A stretch of DNA of 34,875 nt. Origin: Gammaproteobacteria bacterium (GTDB taxonomy: Bacteria; Pseudomonadota; Gammaproteobacteria; Pseudomonadales; Litorivicinaceae). The position numbers and the translations under genes were made by a program. Positions 8,847 to 17,148 of the stretch are shown here, in pieces. Within the stretch, counting starts at the first letter, position 1; the number at the start of each line of letters is the position of its first letter. The notes beneath the pieces are model-generated. The model was not told the origin of the DNA and searched no databases. It saw nothing but the letters and a program-made list of their open reading frames with translations. The stretch is taken from assembly GCA_002705795.1 (NCBI GenBank), contig PAHG01000013.1:30080-64954 (forward strand), given 5' to 3'.

Positions 8847-10163
8847 GTGGTTTTAGATAAAAAAGAACCGTTCGTTGTTCAAGGCAGACTCTTTACCCCT
8901 CTCGACCAGAGGGAAGTTGACGAGCACCTCTACTACGACGACGGATTCTTAGTGGTCGGCGTTGATGGTCGGATTTTGTCCGTAGGCCCCAAGCTCCCCG
9001 AGGAGTACGCTCAAAATCAAGTCCACCGTACGCGGCATCTGATTGCTCCTGGGTTTGTCGACGCTCACGTACACTATCCACAGTTGCCGGTAATGGCCTC
9101 TTACGGGACCTCCCTCCTTGAATGGTTAGACAGGTACACGTTCCCAGAGGAGACCAGATACGGTGATCGATCATATGCAGGCTCGCGTGCTACTAAGTTT
9201 CTGAAACTTTCTCTGGAGAGGGGAGTTACGTCTGCCGCAATTTTCTCTACTATCCATGACGTCGCGTTGGAGGCCCTTCAAGCCTCAAATCATGATCTAG
9301 GCTTGAATCTCGTTTCGGGTATCACTGGCATGGACAGGGGCGCCCCCGATTCGTTATCGGTCGACATCGTTGCCTTCAAAGACATCAACGAGAAGGCAAT
9401 CGAGACCAGTCGGGGCTTAGAAAGATTTAGTTATGCGATAACGCCTCGGTTCGCACTCTCATGCTCCGAGGAGATGCTGGATTACTGTGGCCAACTTCTG
9501 GAATCAGACCAAAGCTTATTGATGCAAACTCATATTAATGAAACAGAAGATGAGATCCTGGCGACCTCAGCATTATTCCCCAGGGCCAGTGACTACCTAG
9601 ACGTGTACGCCTCTTTCGGGTTACTGGGGAGTCGGTCACTGTTTGCTCACGGGATCCACAATACTGAGACTGAGTATGACAGATGGGCTGAGTCAGGTGC
9701 GTCGGTGATCCACTGCCCTACAAGCAACACGTTTCTGGGTTCAGGGCTCTTCGATGCCGATGGATACGTCTCAAGAGGGATCAATGTTGGGCTAGGGAGC
9801 GACGTCGGTGGAGGATTTTCATTGAACCCCTTCGTGACGATGGCCGAGGCATACAAGGTCGCAAAGCTCAGGGGTAAGGTATTAGACCCGCTTCGCTTGA
9901 TGTATTGGCACACGCTCGGCGGCGCAAAGGCTATCCATCAACACGACTCCATCGGCTCACTTGAGCCAGGTAAGTATGCAGATTTTTGTCTCATTGACAT
10001 AACGAGCGACGAGGTGGGCTCTGAGTTATGGGAGCGGGCAGCTACTGTGCGAGAGAAATTGTTCAGCTTGATGTTCTTCATGCCTGACTCCAAGAACAGG
10101 GTCGTAGCGACATTCACCGACGGGGCTTTGCGCTGGCAAGATGAAATTCAATCAGATCTTTGA
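8847..10163 (+). CDS. guaD: Guanine deaminase
   Basis: Amidohydrolase; APGFVDAHVHYPQLPVMASYG, HINET, HCPTSNTFLGSGLF, VGLGSDVGGG. GTG start. Confidence 0.92.
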   Translation: MVLDKKEPFVVQGRLFTPLDQREVDEHLYYDDGFLVVGVDGRILSVGPKLPEEYAQNQVHRTRHLIAPGFVDAHVHYPQLPVMASYGTSLLEWLDRYTFPEETRYGDRSYAGSRATKFLKLSLERGVTSAAIFSTIHDVALEALQASNHDLGLNLVSGITGMDRGAPDSLSVDIVAFKDINEKAIETSRGLERFSYAITPRFALSCSEEMLDYCGQLLESDQSLLMQTHINETEDEILATSALFPRASDYLDVYASFGLLGSRSLFAHGIHNTETEYDRWAESGASVIHCPTSNTFLGSGLFDADGYVSRGINVGLGSDVGGGFSLNPFVTMAEAYKVAKLRGKVLDPLRLMYWHTLGGAKAIHQHDSIGSLEPGKYADFCLIDITSDEVGSELWERAATVREKLFSLMFFMPDSKNRVVATFTDGALRWQDEIQSDL

Positions 10164-10238
10164 AATATGTGTGGTTCTGACACCCTCCTGTTTCTGTTCG
10201 ATGCGCATAAGAGGCTGTGGGTGTTTGAGGTGGTATCA

Positions 10239-10337
10239 ATGTCGCGTTACCTAGATTGGCTATTATTGGCGATCGTAGTGCTAGTCAGTCTAGCCTCACC
10301 TCTGATCGTGCTTGAATTCGTAAGCGGTAGGTACTGA
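10239..10337 (+). CDS. Possible small single-TM protein (32 aa; in-frame longer form from 10167)
   Basis: MSRYLDWLLLAIVVLVSLASPLIVLEFVSGRY; GAGG ribosome-binding site 8 nt upstream of ATG 10239. Absent from the supplied ORF track because of its length. Confidence 0.4.
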   Translation: MSRYLDWLLLAIVVLVSLASPLIVLEFVSGRY

Positions 10338-10338
10338 G

Positions 10339-10890
10339 TCAGATACGGGAATCAAGCGATTGTGTTCGTAAGAGCTGGATTCTTTCTTTAATTAGAACGT
10401 TTTCCGGCATCAGTTCGAGTAAGAGTTTTTCGGCTTGAATAGCCTTGTCGTATTGGAGCGTATTCTCAAGAATCATCGAGAGCCCGCCGAGAGCACCGAA
10501 ATGTCTGGGTTCTAAGGCCAATGTTTGTTGGATGTCTCGCAGTGATGCCTCGAAATCTCCGACCATAAAGTAGGCTGTGGCCCGACGGTTCCAACCCTCA
10601 GCGAACTGCGGTGCCGCCTCAATCACGCGAGTGAATTGGTTAATCGCGGTCTGCAACTGGCCGAGGTGCAGTGCTCGCATCCCTTGGTCGAATATTGTCT
10701 GAAGAGCTCTAGACCCCTCCGGGAGCTCGTACCAATGAAGCCAGATTTTATTCTGGATCGATGATATTTTTATTAAGTCATTTGATTGCTGAAGAGCCCG
10801 GAATAACCCGTCAAGTTCGGGATTTGTTTGATCCGACCTCACAAAAATTGAGAAGGCCGCTAAAACCATGAACACCATGACGCGTTTCAT
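10339..10890 (-). CDS. TPR-repeat protein with N-terminal signal/hydrophobic segment
   Basis: GMRALHLGQLQTAINQFTRVIEAAPQFAEGWNRRATAYFMVGDFEASLRDIQQTLALEPRHFGAL is TPR-like. Start taken at MKRVMVFMVLAAFS; the ORF extends to 10938. Confidence 0.8.
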   Translation of the reverse strand: MKRVMVFMVLAAFSIFVRSDQTNPELDGLFRALQQSNDLIKISSIQNKIWLHWYELPEGSRALQTIFDQGMRALHLGQLQTAINQFTRVIEAAPQFAEGWNRRATAYFMVGDFEASLRDIQQTLALEPRHFGALGGLSMILENTLQYDKAIQAEKLLLELMPENVLIKERIQLLRTQSLDSRI

Positions 10891-10960
10891 TATGCGCACA
10901 GCCACCTCTTCTGGCTTGTCGGATGTCAAGTTTATCAAAAACGATCACAGTTAGGGGTAA

Positions 10961-11308
10961 TTAACTGCCACGATAGGTCGAGTATCCGTAGGGACTTAAT
11001 AACAAAGGTACGTGGTAGTGTGTATCCTCGGAGATGCCGAATCGCACAGGAACAACGTCAAGGAAAGGGTAATCTGGAAGCGTCAATCCGAGTTTTCTTA
11101 GATAATCCCCGGCGTGGAAAGTGATTTCGTAGACCCCGACGAGAGCCTCTTTTTCTCTAAGTAATTCTTCGGATACGCGACCATCGGCGTTGGTAGTAAA
11201 AACGCCAAGCTCCTTTGGCTGCGGCTCAAGACGTTTGAGCGTTATTTTTAGGCCCTGGGCCGGTGTCCCGTTGGCTGTATCGAGCACGTGTGTCGAGAGA
11301 GTTGTCAT
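10961..11308 (-). CDS. uraH: 5-hydroxyisourate hydrolase (transthyretin-like)
   Basis: Starts LSTHVLDTANGTPAQGL; ends YHVPLLLSPYGYSTYRGS, the diagnostic C-terminal YRGS. Confidence 0.96.
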   Translation of the reverse strand: MTTLSTHVLDTANGTPAQGLKITLKRLEPQPKELGVFTTNADGRVSEELLREKEALVGVYEITFHAGDYLRKLGLTLPDYPFLDVVPVRFGISEDTHYHVPLLLSPYGYSTYRGS

Positions 11309-11402
11309 TATCGTCTCCGGGTTAATATAGCTACTTTAGAGAGGCGGGTTTCCAGGACCAATCGCTCCTGGACGCCGCTGCGCACTAATACCTCGAGGCA
11401 TG

Positions 11403-12584
11403 TTAATGCGTCTCCAACCAGCGGCCCAGGATCGCGCGTTCTCCTGCGGTCATCTGCGTCAAATTACCAGGCGGCATCGCCTCAGATGCAACCGACTGTG
11501 CGTACACTTGTTGCTTGTACCGTTGGACATCGGCGAGGGTCTCAAGGACAACACCCTTCGGCGGCGCAGAGAAACCTGACATCGTGGGTTGCGCGGCATG
11601 ACAGCCCGTGCAGTGTGTTGATACGATGATCTCGACATCTTTGTTTTCGATTATCTGATGGGAATCCAAGGAGATAGCTGTTGGCCTAGCCCAGACTGCT
11701 AACGTCACGATAAGCGCAGATGCCACTGGCCACTGCCATTTCACCCGGAACCCATCCGCACCGGCGTGCCCTGCATTGAAATAGTCTCGGATAATTGCGC
11801 CGATTAGGACTACGAGAGCGACTAAAATCCACAAGTCCTCTCCCGCAAAGGTCATGGGGTAGTGATTCGAGAGCATCATGAAAAGTACGGGTAGCGTTAG
11901 GTAGTTGTTGTGTGTAGAACGCTGCTTGGCTTGCTGACCTAGGGTAGGATCTGGCGCCTCACCCCGCTGAAGCGAGGCGACGACCTTTTTCTGATTAGGG
12001 ATAATGATGAAGAACACGTTACCGGTCATCCAGGTCGCAACCAAGGCCCCCACGTGTAGGAGCGCGGCGCGCGAGCTGAAGATCTCGCTGTAGGCGTAAG
12101 CAGATGCTACGACCACCGCATACACAAGAATGCCCAGCACTCGCAGATCCTTCCCGATCGGTGTCTTGCAGAGTCCGTCGTATATGAACCAGCCGAGGGC
12201 CAGTGACCCCAAAGACAGTCCGACCGCCTGTGTCACTGAAAGGTCAGCTACCGAAGGATCGATCAGGAATACCTGCGCCCCCCAGTAGTAAGTAACGGCC
12301 AGTAGTGAGAAGCCACTGACCCAGGTGAAATAGCTCTCATACTTGAACCAGTGGAGCTCTTTCGGCATCGTATCCGGTGCCACGAGATATTTTTGAACGT
12401 GGTAAAATCCACCGCCGTGGACGCTCCAAGATTCGCCGTACACGCTCTTAGGTGAGCGTTCGGCCTTGCGAAGCGAGAGGTCAAGCCAAACAAAATAGAA
12501 CGAGCTACCTATCCACGCGATCGCCGTGATTACGTGGAGCCATCGTAGGAGTAGGCTTGCCCATTCCATCCAGTAGTCAGCCAT
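11403..12584 (-). CDS. puuD: Membrane-bound urate oxidase/hydroxylase PuuD with C-terminal cytochrome c domain
   Basis: Multi-TM N-terminus WLHVITAIAWIGSSFYFVWLD and C-terminal heme c site CTGCH. Adjacent to uraH and puuE. Confidence 0.93.
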   Translation of the reverse strand: MADYWMEWASLLLRWLHVITAIAWIGSSFYFVWLDLSLRKAERSPKSVYGESWSVHGGGFYHVQKYLVAPDTMPKELHWFKYESYFTWVSGFSLLAVTYYWGAQVFLIDPSVADLSVTQAVGLSLGSLALGWFIYDGLCKTPIGKDLRVLGILVYAVVVASAYAYSEIFSSRAALLHVGALVATWMTGNVFFIIIPNQKKVVASLQRGEAPDPTLGQQAKQRSTHNNYLTLPVLFMMLSNHYPMTFAGEDLWILVALVVLIGAIIRDYFNAGHAGADGFRVKWQWPVASALIVTLAVWARPTAISLDSHQIIENKDVEIIVSTHCTGCHAAQPTMSGFSAPPKGVVLETLADVQRYKQQVYAQSVASEAMPPGNLTQMTAGERAILGRWLETH

Positions 12585-12619
12585 AGTTTATCCTCTAGGC
12601 GGTGAAGTGGTTTTCAGGG

Positions 12620-12644
12620 AGTCCGGAGACCGTTACTCTGGACT
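12620..12644. promoter_or_regulatory. Inverted repeat in the divergent puuD/puuE promoter region
   Basis: AGTCCGGAG-N7-CTCTGGACT: 9-bp arms with one mismatch. Confidence 0.4.
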
Positions 12645-12691
12645 AATTCTGTGGTTCATTGCTTATGTTAACAAATAAGTGGAGATAGAAA

Positions 12692-13612
12692 TTGGGACAC
12701 GGATATCCGCGGGACTTAAAGGGCTATAAGGGACAGCCGCCTCATCCAAATTGGCCGGCTAACGCCCGTGTCGCAGTCCAGTTCGTATTGAACTACGAGG
12801 AGGGCGCCGAAAATTCTATCCTTCACGGGGACCCGGCCAGCGAAGTGTTCCTTTCCGAGATCATCGGCGCCCAACCGTTTGAGGGCCGCCGACACTTATC
12901 GATGGAGTCGATCTATGAGTACGGATCGCGCGCCGGTGTCTGGCGTATCTTGGAGCTCTTCCGGTCACGCCAGGTTCCCCTGACAGTTTTCGGCACCGCC
13001 ATGGCAATGGAAAGGCATCCAGAGGTGGTCGAGTCATTCCTGCGAGACGACCACGAGATCGCGAGCCATGGCTACCGGTGGATTAACTATGACGGGTTCT
13101 CTGAATCAGATGAGCGAGAACACATAGAGACCGCGATTGAGATCCATACGCGCCTGACGGGCGAGAAGCCGGCCGGCTGGTACACGGGACGGACCAGCGA
13201 GCATACCCGTGGCCTGGTCGCTCGGTATGACCATATTGAATATGACGCCGACGATTATTCGGATGACCTACCGTTCTGGAGCAGGGTCGAGACCAGACGC
13301 CCACACCTTGTTGTACCCTACACCCTCGACACCAATGACATGCGGTTTGCGACGGCCCAGGGCTTCCACACGGCTGAGCAGTTCTATCAGTATCTCAAGG
13401 ACGCGTTTGATGTGCTGTATCTTGAGGGTGAGACGGCCCCCAAAATGATGTCCATAGGCTTGCACTGCCGTCTGATCGGCAGGCCAGCCCGTTTCAGGGC
13501 AATTCAGCAATTTCTTGACTATGTATTGGCTCACGACCGGGTCTGGGTAGCGCGTCGAGTTGATATTGCCAGGCATTGGGCCAGAGAGCATCCTCACGTG
13601 GTAGTTTCGTGA
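12692..13612 (+). CDS. puuE: Allantoinase, polysaccharide-deacetylase-like (PuuE type)
   Basis: YPRDLKGYKGQPPHPNWPANARVAVQFVLNYEEGAENSILHGD, EIASHGYRWINY and GWYTGRTSEHTR. TTG start inferred. Confidence 0.94.
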   Translation: MGHGYPRDLKGYKGQPPHPNWPANARVAVQFVLNYEEGAENSILHGDPASEVFLSEIIGAQPFEGRRHLSMESIYEYGSRAGVWRILELFRSRQVPLTVFGTAMAMERHPEVVESFLRDDHEIASHGYRWINYDGFSESDEREHIETAIEIHTRLTGEKPAGWYTGRTSEHTRGLVARYDHIEYDADDYSDDLPFWSRVETRRPHLVVPYTLDTNDMRFATAQGFHTAEQFYQYLKDAFDVLYLEGETAPKMMSIGLHCRLIGRPARFRAIQQFLDYVLAHDRVWVARRVDIARHWAREHPHVVVS

Positions 13613-14121
13613 CCCGATCTCCTTACCCTGAGCGATTAGATCATCACGATTTTGTCGACGTATTTGGCTCCGTGTATGAGCACTCCAAATGGGTCGCTGA
13701 GGCCATCTATCCGTCCACGACACCCGGGATTGATGTGGTGTCGATGGCGGAACAGATGCGGTCCGTGGTTGAGACAGCGTCGCGAGAGTTGAAGCTGGAT
13801 CTCCTTCGCGCGCACCCGGATTTAGCTGGTCGGCTGAGCTTGGCCGAGCTCACGGACTCGTCGCGCGCCGAACAGACGAGTGCGGGGCTGGACCAGTGCA
13901 CACCTGACGAGCTGCGCGAGTTTCAGGAACTGAACGCCGCATACACCGACAGGTTCGGGTTCCCGTTTATATTTGCGGTGAAGGGTTTCCATCGAACCGA
14001 TATTTTGGAAGCATTCCGTGTCAGGGTGACGCATCCGCCGGAAGAAGAATTTAAGACAGCAATCGAACAGGTCCATCGGATTGCGAAATTGCGTTTGGAG
14101 ACTATAGCTAATGAAAATTGA
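13609..14121 (+). CDS. uraD: OHCU decarboxylase
   Basis: LDLLRAHPDLAGRLSLAELTDSSRAEQTSAGLDQC and NAAYTDRFGFPFIFAVKG. GTG at 13609 overlaps the puuE stop. Confidence 0.94.
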   Translation: MTRSPYPERLDHHDFVDVFGSVYEHSKWVAEAIYPSTTPGIDVVSMAEQMRSVVETASRELKLDLLRAHPDLAGRLSLAELTDSSRAEQTSAGLDQCTPDELREFQELNAAYTDRFGFPFIFAVKGFHRTDILEAFRVRVTHPPEEEFKTAIEQVHRIAKLRLETIANEN

Positions 14122-15109
14122 GACCAACCTGCCTGCTTTTGCGGTGAACTGCGAAAACCTTGCGAGCGCAAAAGCTGGGGCCGAAGCGGTAGACTGTAGC
14201 GATGATTTTTTTGCGGATAAATCGAGACTGCTCTCCGACTCTGAGCCGGAATTTTACAAGGGTTGGTTTGACGATCACGGCCAATACATGGATGGTTGGG
14301 AATCACGGCGGCGGAGAACTACCGGAAACGACTGGTGCCTGATCAGGCTGGCGAAACCCGGTCGGATCGTCGGTTTCGATATCAACACGGCGCATTTTAC
14401 AGGTAACTACCCTCCCGGTGCCTCGATAGATGGCTCGTCGAGTGAGGGCGTTCCCTCGGATGATGATTGGCAGGAACTCTTGGAACCCGTCACCCTGACC
14501 GGTGACAAACAACACTTCTTTGAGTCTCAGTCCCACGAAAAACCGATCCGGTGGGTCAGGCTCAATATATACCCCGACGGAGGTGTGGCGAGACTCAAAG
14601 TCTATGGCGAGGCAGACGACGGTCTGGGTAATGAGGACACAAGTACTCAGCCGAACAATGAGCTGTCTGCCCTCCGGTTTGGTGGCCGTGTGGTGACCTA
14701 CTCTAACGCGCACTACGGAAACCCAGAGTTCATCTTGACCCCCGGCAGGGGGAAGAATATGGGCGATGGATGGGAGACCGCCCGGCGCCGAGTGCCCGGC
14801 AATGAGTGGATTATTATCAGGCTAGGGAGGATCGGGATTATAGAGCGTCTTGAGATCGATACGGCCCACTTCAAAGGGAACTACCCCTCGGGATGTACGC
14901 TGCAGGCGGCCCTGTCTCCGCACCTTCAAGAGGAGGCGTTGGTGGCCCAGGCGATGTTTTGGGACGAGGTCCTGGATTACAGCGAACTGACCGCAGACTC
15001 TGTTCATTCTTTTGACCTCAAGAAACTGGGGGTAGTGTCCCACGTGAAATTAAATATCTATCCGGACGGCGGGGTGTCACGGGTTCGAATCTTTGGTGAG
15101 GCGAACTAA
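14111..15109 (+). CDS. alc: Allantoicase
   Basis: Two homologous repeats: DGWESRRRRTTGNDWCLIRL...DINTAHFTGNYP and DGWETARRRVPGNEWIIIRL...IDTAHFKGNYP. Confidence 0.95.
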   Translation: MKIETNLPAFAVNCENLASAKAGAEAVDCSDDFFADKSRLLSDSEPEFYKGWFDDHGQYMDGWESRRRRTTGNDWCLIRLAKPGRIVGFDINTAHFTGNYPPGASIDGSSSEGVPSDDDWQELLEPVTLTGDKQHFFESQSHEKPIRWVRLNIYPDGGVARLKVYGEADDGLGNEDTSTQPNNELSALRFGGRVVTYSNAHYGNPEFILTPGRGKNMGDGWETARRRVPGNEWIIIRLGRIGIIERLEIDTAHFKGNYPSGCTLQAALSPHLQEEALVAQAMFWDEVLDYSELTADSVHSFDLKKLGVVSHVKLNIYPDGGVSRVRIFGEAN

Positions 15110-15588
15110 TGTTAAATATTCAACCACAGCGGTTAACACGCGAAGCGTTTGCCCCGTTCGGAGACGTCATTGAAATTGAAGGGTCCGAGCAGTTCGAGAT
15201 TAACTCGGGCTACACGACACGTGTTCACGATCTGATCGACGTCCAGCTAGGTGGTGAGAATGCGAGGGCACAGTTCAGCTTTTTCTTGGGCAGGCCGCGC
15301 CCCCTAGAAATAAGGATGCTAGAGAGACATCCTCTGGGAAGTCAGGCCTTTTATCCGACAGATAACAAGCGGTGGTTGGTGGTCGTCGCCACAGAACCAA
15401 AACCAGAAGAAGTTCGTGCGTTTTGGGCGACCGGCAAGCAGGGGGTGAACTATCATCAAAACGTCTGGCACCACCCTCTGCTGGTAATCGAGCCTCAGCA
15501 GTTTGTCATAATTGACCGCGGCGGGGATGGACATAATTGTGACGAGACAGAGCTTGATACTGCGGTTCTGATTAAGCTGAATGAGTGA
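15109..15588 (+). CDS. allA: Ureidoglycolate lyase
   Basis: LTREAFAPFGDVIE, FFLGRPRPLEIRMLERHPLGSQAF, GVNYHQNVWHHPLL. Start overlaps the alc stop (TAATG). Confidence 0.94.
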   Translation: MLNIQPQRLTREAFAPFGDVIEIEGSEQFEINSGYTTRVHDLIDVQLGGENARAQFSFFLGRPRPLEIRMLERHPLGSQAFYPTDNKRWLVVVATEPKPEEVRAFWATGKQGVNYHQNVWHHPLLVIEPQQFVIIDRGGDGHNCDETELDTAVLIKLNE

Positions 15589-15656
15589 AAATGGTGCGGC
15601 GCACTATAACAGGGCGCCGCACCATTACTGGTCAATTTTCGCACCATTTTATTCCA
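15582..15656. promoter_or_regulatory. Cluster of three NtrC-like enhancer sites upstream of urtA
   Basis: TGAGTGAAAATGGTGCG (15582-15598), CGCACCATTACTGGTCA (15618-15634), CGCACCATTTTATTCCA (15640-15656; reverse complement TGGAATAAAATGGTGCG). Confidence 0.6.
15590..15626 (+). repeat. Perfect 13-bp inverted repeat downstream of allA
   Basis: AATGGTGCGGCGC (15590-15602), 11-nt loop, GCGCCGCACCATT (15614-15626); no clear U-tract follows. Confidence 0.75.
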
Positions 15657-15733
15657 AAAAGTTTTCTTATCTTCGAGTTGCAAAAATAAAGTATTTTCTT
15701 TGAAATCAGTCGCTAAGTGGCTTCCAAGTCGTG

Positions 15734-15750
15734 TTGGCACATTCTCTGCT
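15734..15750 (+). promoter_or_regulatory. Sigma-54-type promoter of urtA
   Basis: TTGGCAC-ATTCT-CTGCT: invariant -24 GG and -12 GC with correct spacing. About 50 nt upstream of ATG 15802. Confidence 0.65.
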
Positions 15751-15801
15751 GAGATCCCTTTTGCGAGTGTCATCGCAAGCAATTTCAAATGGAGAATTTC
15801 T

Positions 15802-17097
15802 ATGCAAACACGATCTTGGAAGCGCACTTTTAAGAATACCATTTTTGCCTCCGCTGTGGGCCTCTCGGTTTCTTTAGCGCACGCCGCCGACACGATCAAA
15901 GTCGGTGTTTTACATTCACTGTCGGGAACAATGGCGATCTCAGAAACAACGCTGAAAGACACTGTCCTGATGATGGTCGAGCAACAAAACGCAAAAGGCG
16001 GCCTTTTAGGTAAGAAACTAGAGGCAGTCGTCGTTGATCCGGCAAGTAATTGGCCTCTATTCGCAGAAAAAACACGCGAGCTTCTTGAGAAAGAAAAGGT
16101 CGATGTGATTTTTGGTTGCTGGACCTCGGTATCGCGAAAATCGGTATTGCCAGTGATTGAAGAATTGAACGGTTTGATGTTTTACCCGGTGCAGTACGAG
16201 GGAGAGGAATCGAGCAAAAACGTATTTTACACTGGAGCAGCACCAAACCAACAGGCTATACCGGCTGTGAATTACTTGATAGATGAATTGGGAGTTGAGC
16301 GATTTGTTTTAGCGGGGACTGATTATGTTTATCCGCGTACCACCAACAAAATTCTCGAGAATTACCTCAAAAATTTGGGTATTGGTGAGTCTGATATCAT
16401 GATCAATTACACGCCATTTGGACACAGTGACTGGCAAACCATCGTGTCGGACATCAAAGCGTTTGGGTCTGCAGGGAAGAAGACTGCGGTCGTCAGCACA
16501 ATTAATGGTGACGCGAACGTGCCGTTTTATAAAGAGTTAGGCAACCAAGGAATGAGCGCGGAGGATATTCCAGTTATTGCTTTTTCAGTGGGAGAGGAAG
16601 AGCTATCAGGATTTGATACAGGCCCACTTGTTGGCCATTTGGCGGCTTGGAATTATTTTATGAGCGCTGAAGCCGAGGTAAATGATGAGTTTATAGAGGC
16701 ATGGCATTCCTTTACTGGTGATACGGCTCGGGTGACGAATGATCCCATGGAAGCCACATACATTGGCTTTGAAATGTGGGCAAAGGCGGTTGAAAAAGCA
16801 GGGACAACTGAGGTCGATAAAGTGCGGCCGGCACTATATGGCACTGCTGTTCCTAATTTGACAGGGGGAACGGCGGTAATGCATACAAACCATCACCTCC
16901 AAAAGCCAGTGCTGATAGGAGAGATTTTAGAAGACGGACAGTTTGAGATTGTCTCAGCGACGCCGGGCGAGGTAATTGGCGACGCCTGGACCGACTATCT
17001 TCCCGATTCTGCAAAAATCATCGCTGACTGGACCGCGCCTGTTAACTGCGGTAACTACAACATCGAAACACAACAGTGTTCTGGTCAAAACTTCTAA
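15802..17097 (+). CDS. urtA: Urea ABC transporter substrate-binding protein
   Basis: ADTIKVGVLHSLSGTMAISETTLKD, VFGCWTSVSRKSVLPV, LMFYPVQYEGEE, YNIETQQCSGQNF. ATG 15802 follows GGAG and gives a normal signal peptide. Confidence 0.95.
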   Translation: MQTRSWKRTFKNTIFASAVGLSVSLAHAADTIKVGVLHSLSGTMAISETTLKDTVLMMVEQQNAKGGLLGKKLEAVVVDPASNWPLFAEKTRELLEKEKVDVIFGCWTSVSRKSVLPVIEELNGLMFYPVQYEGEESSKNVFYTGAAPNQQAIPAVNYLIDELGVERFVLAGTDYVYPRTTNKILENYLKNLGIGESDIMINYTPFGHSDWQTIVSDIKAFGSAGKKTAVVSTINGDANVPFYKELGNQGMSAEDIPVIAFSVGEEELSGFDTGPLVGHLAAWNYFMSAEAEVNDEFIEAWHSFTGDTARVTNDPMEATYIGFEMWAKAVEKAGTTEVDKVRPALYGTAVPNLTGGTAVMHTNHHLQKPVLIGEILEDGQFEIVSATPGEVIGDAWTDYLPDSAKIIADWTAPVNCGNYNIETQQCSGQNF

Positions 17098-17111
17098 CAC
17101 GGGAGCTTCGT

Positions 17112-17134
17112 GAGTCGGGCTTCTAGCCCGGCTC
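17112..17134 (+). other. Stem-loop between urtA and urtB
   Basis: GAGTCGGGCT-TCT-AGCCCGGCTC: 10-bp stem with one G-T wobble; no U-tract. Confidence 0.7.
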
Positions 17135-17148
17135 TCAGAACACATATC

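Noticed and set aside
9906-9921. TGGCAC-ACGCT-CGGCG, sigma-54-like spacing with GG/GC
   Set aside because: Inside guaD coding sequence (YWHTLGGAKA) with no gene start downstream; coincidental.
11351-11372. TCCAGGA-N8-TCCTGGA hairpin between puuD and uraH as an intrinsic terminator
   Set aside because: Only a 7-bp stem and no T-run on the transcribed strand; may be a minor processing element but not supportable as a terminator.
15700-15801. Upstream extension of urtA from 15700
   Set aside because: The segment contains the putative sigma-54 promoter. ATG 15802 has a good SD and starts a normal signal peptide.
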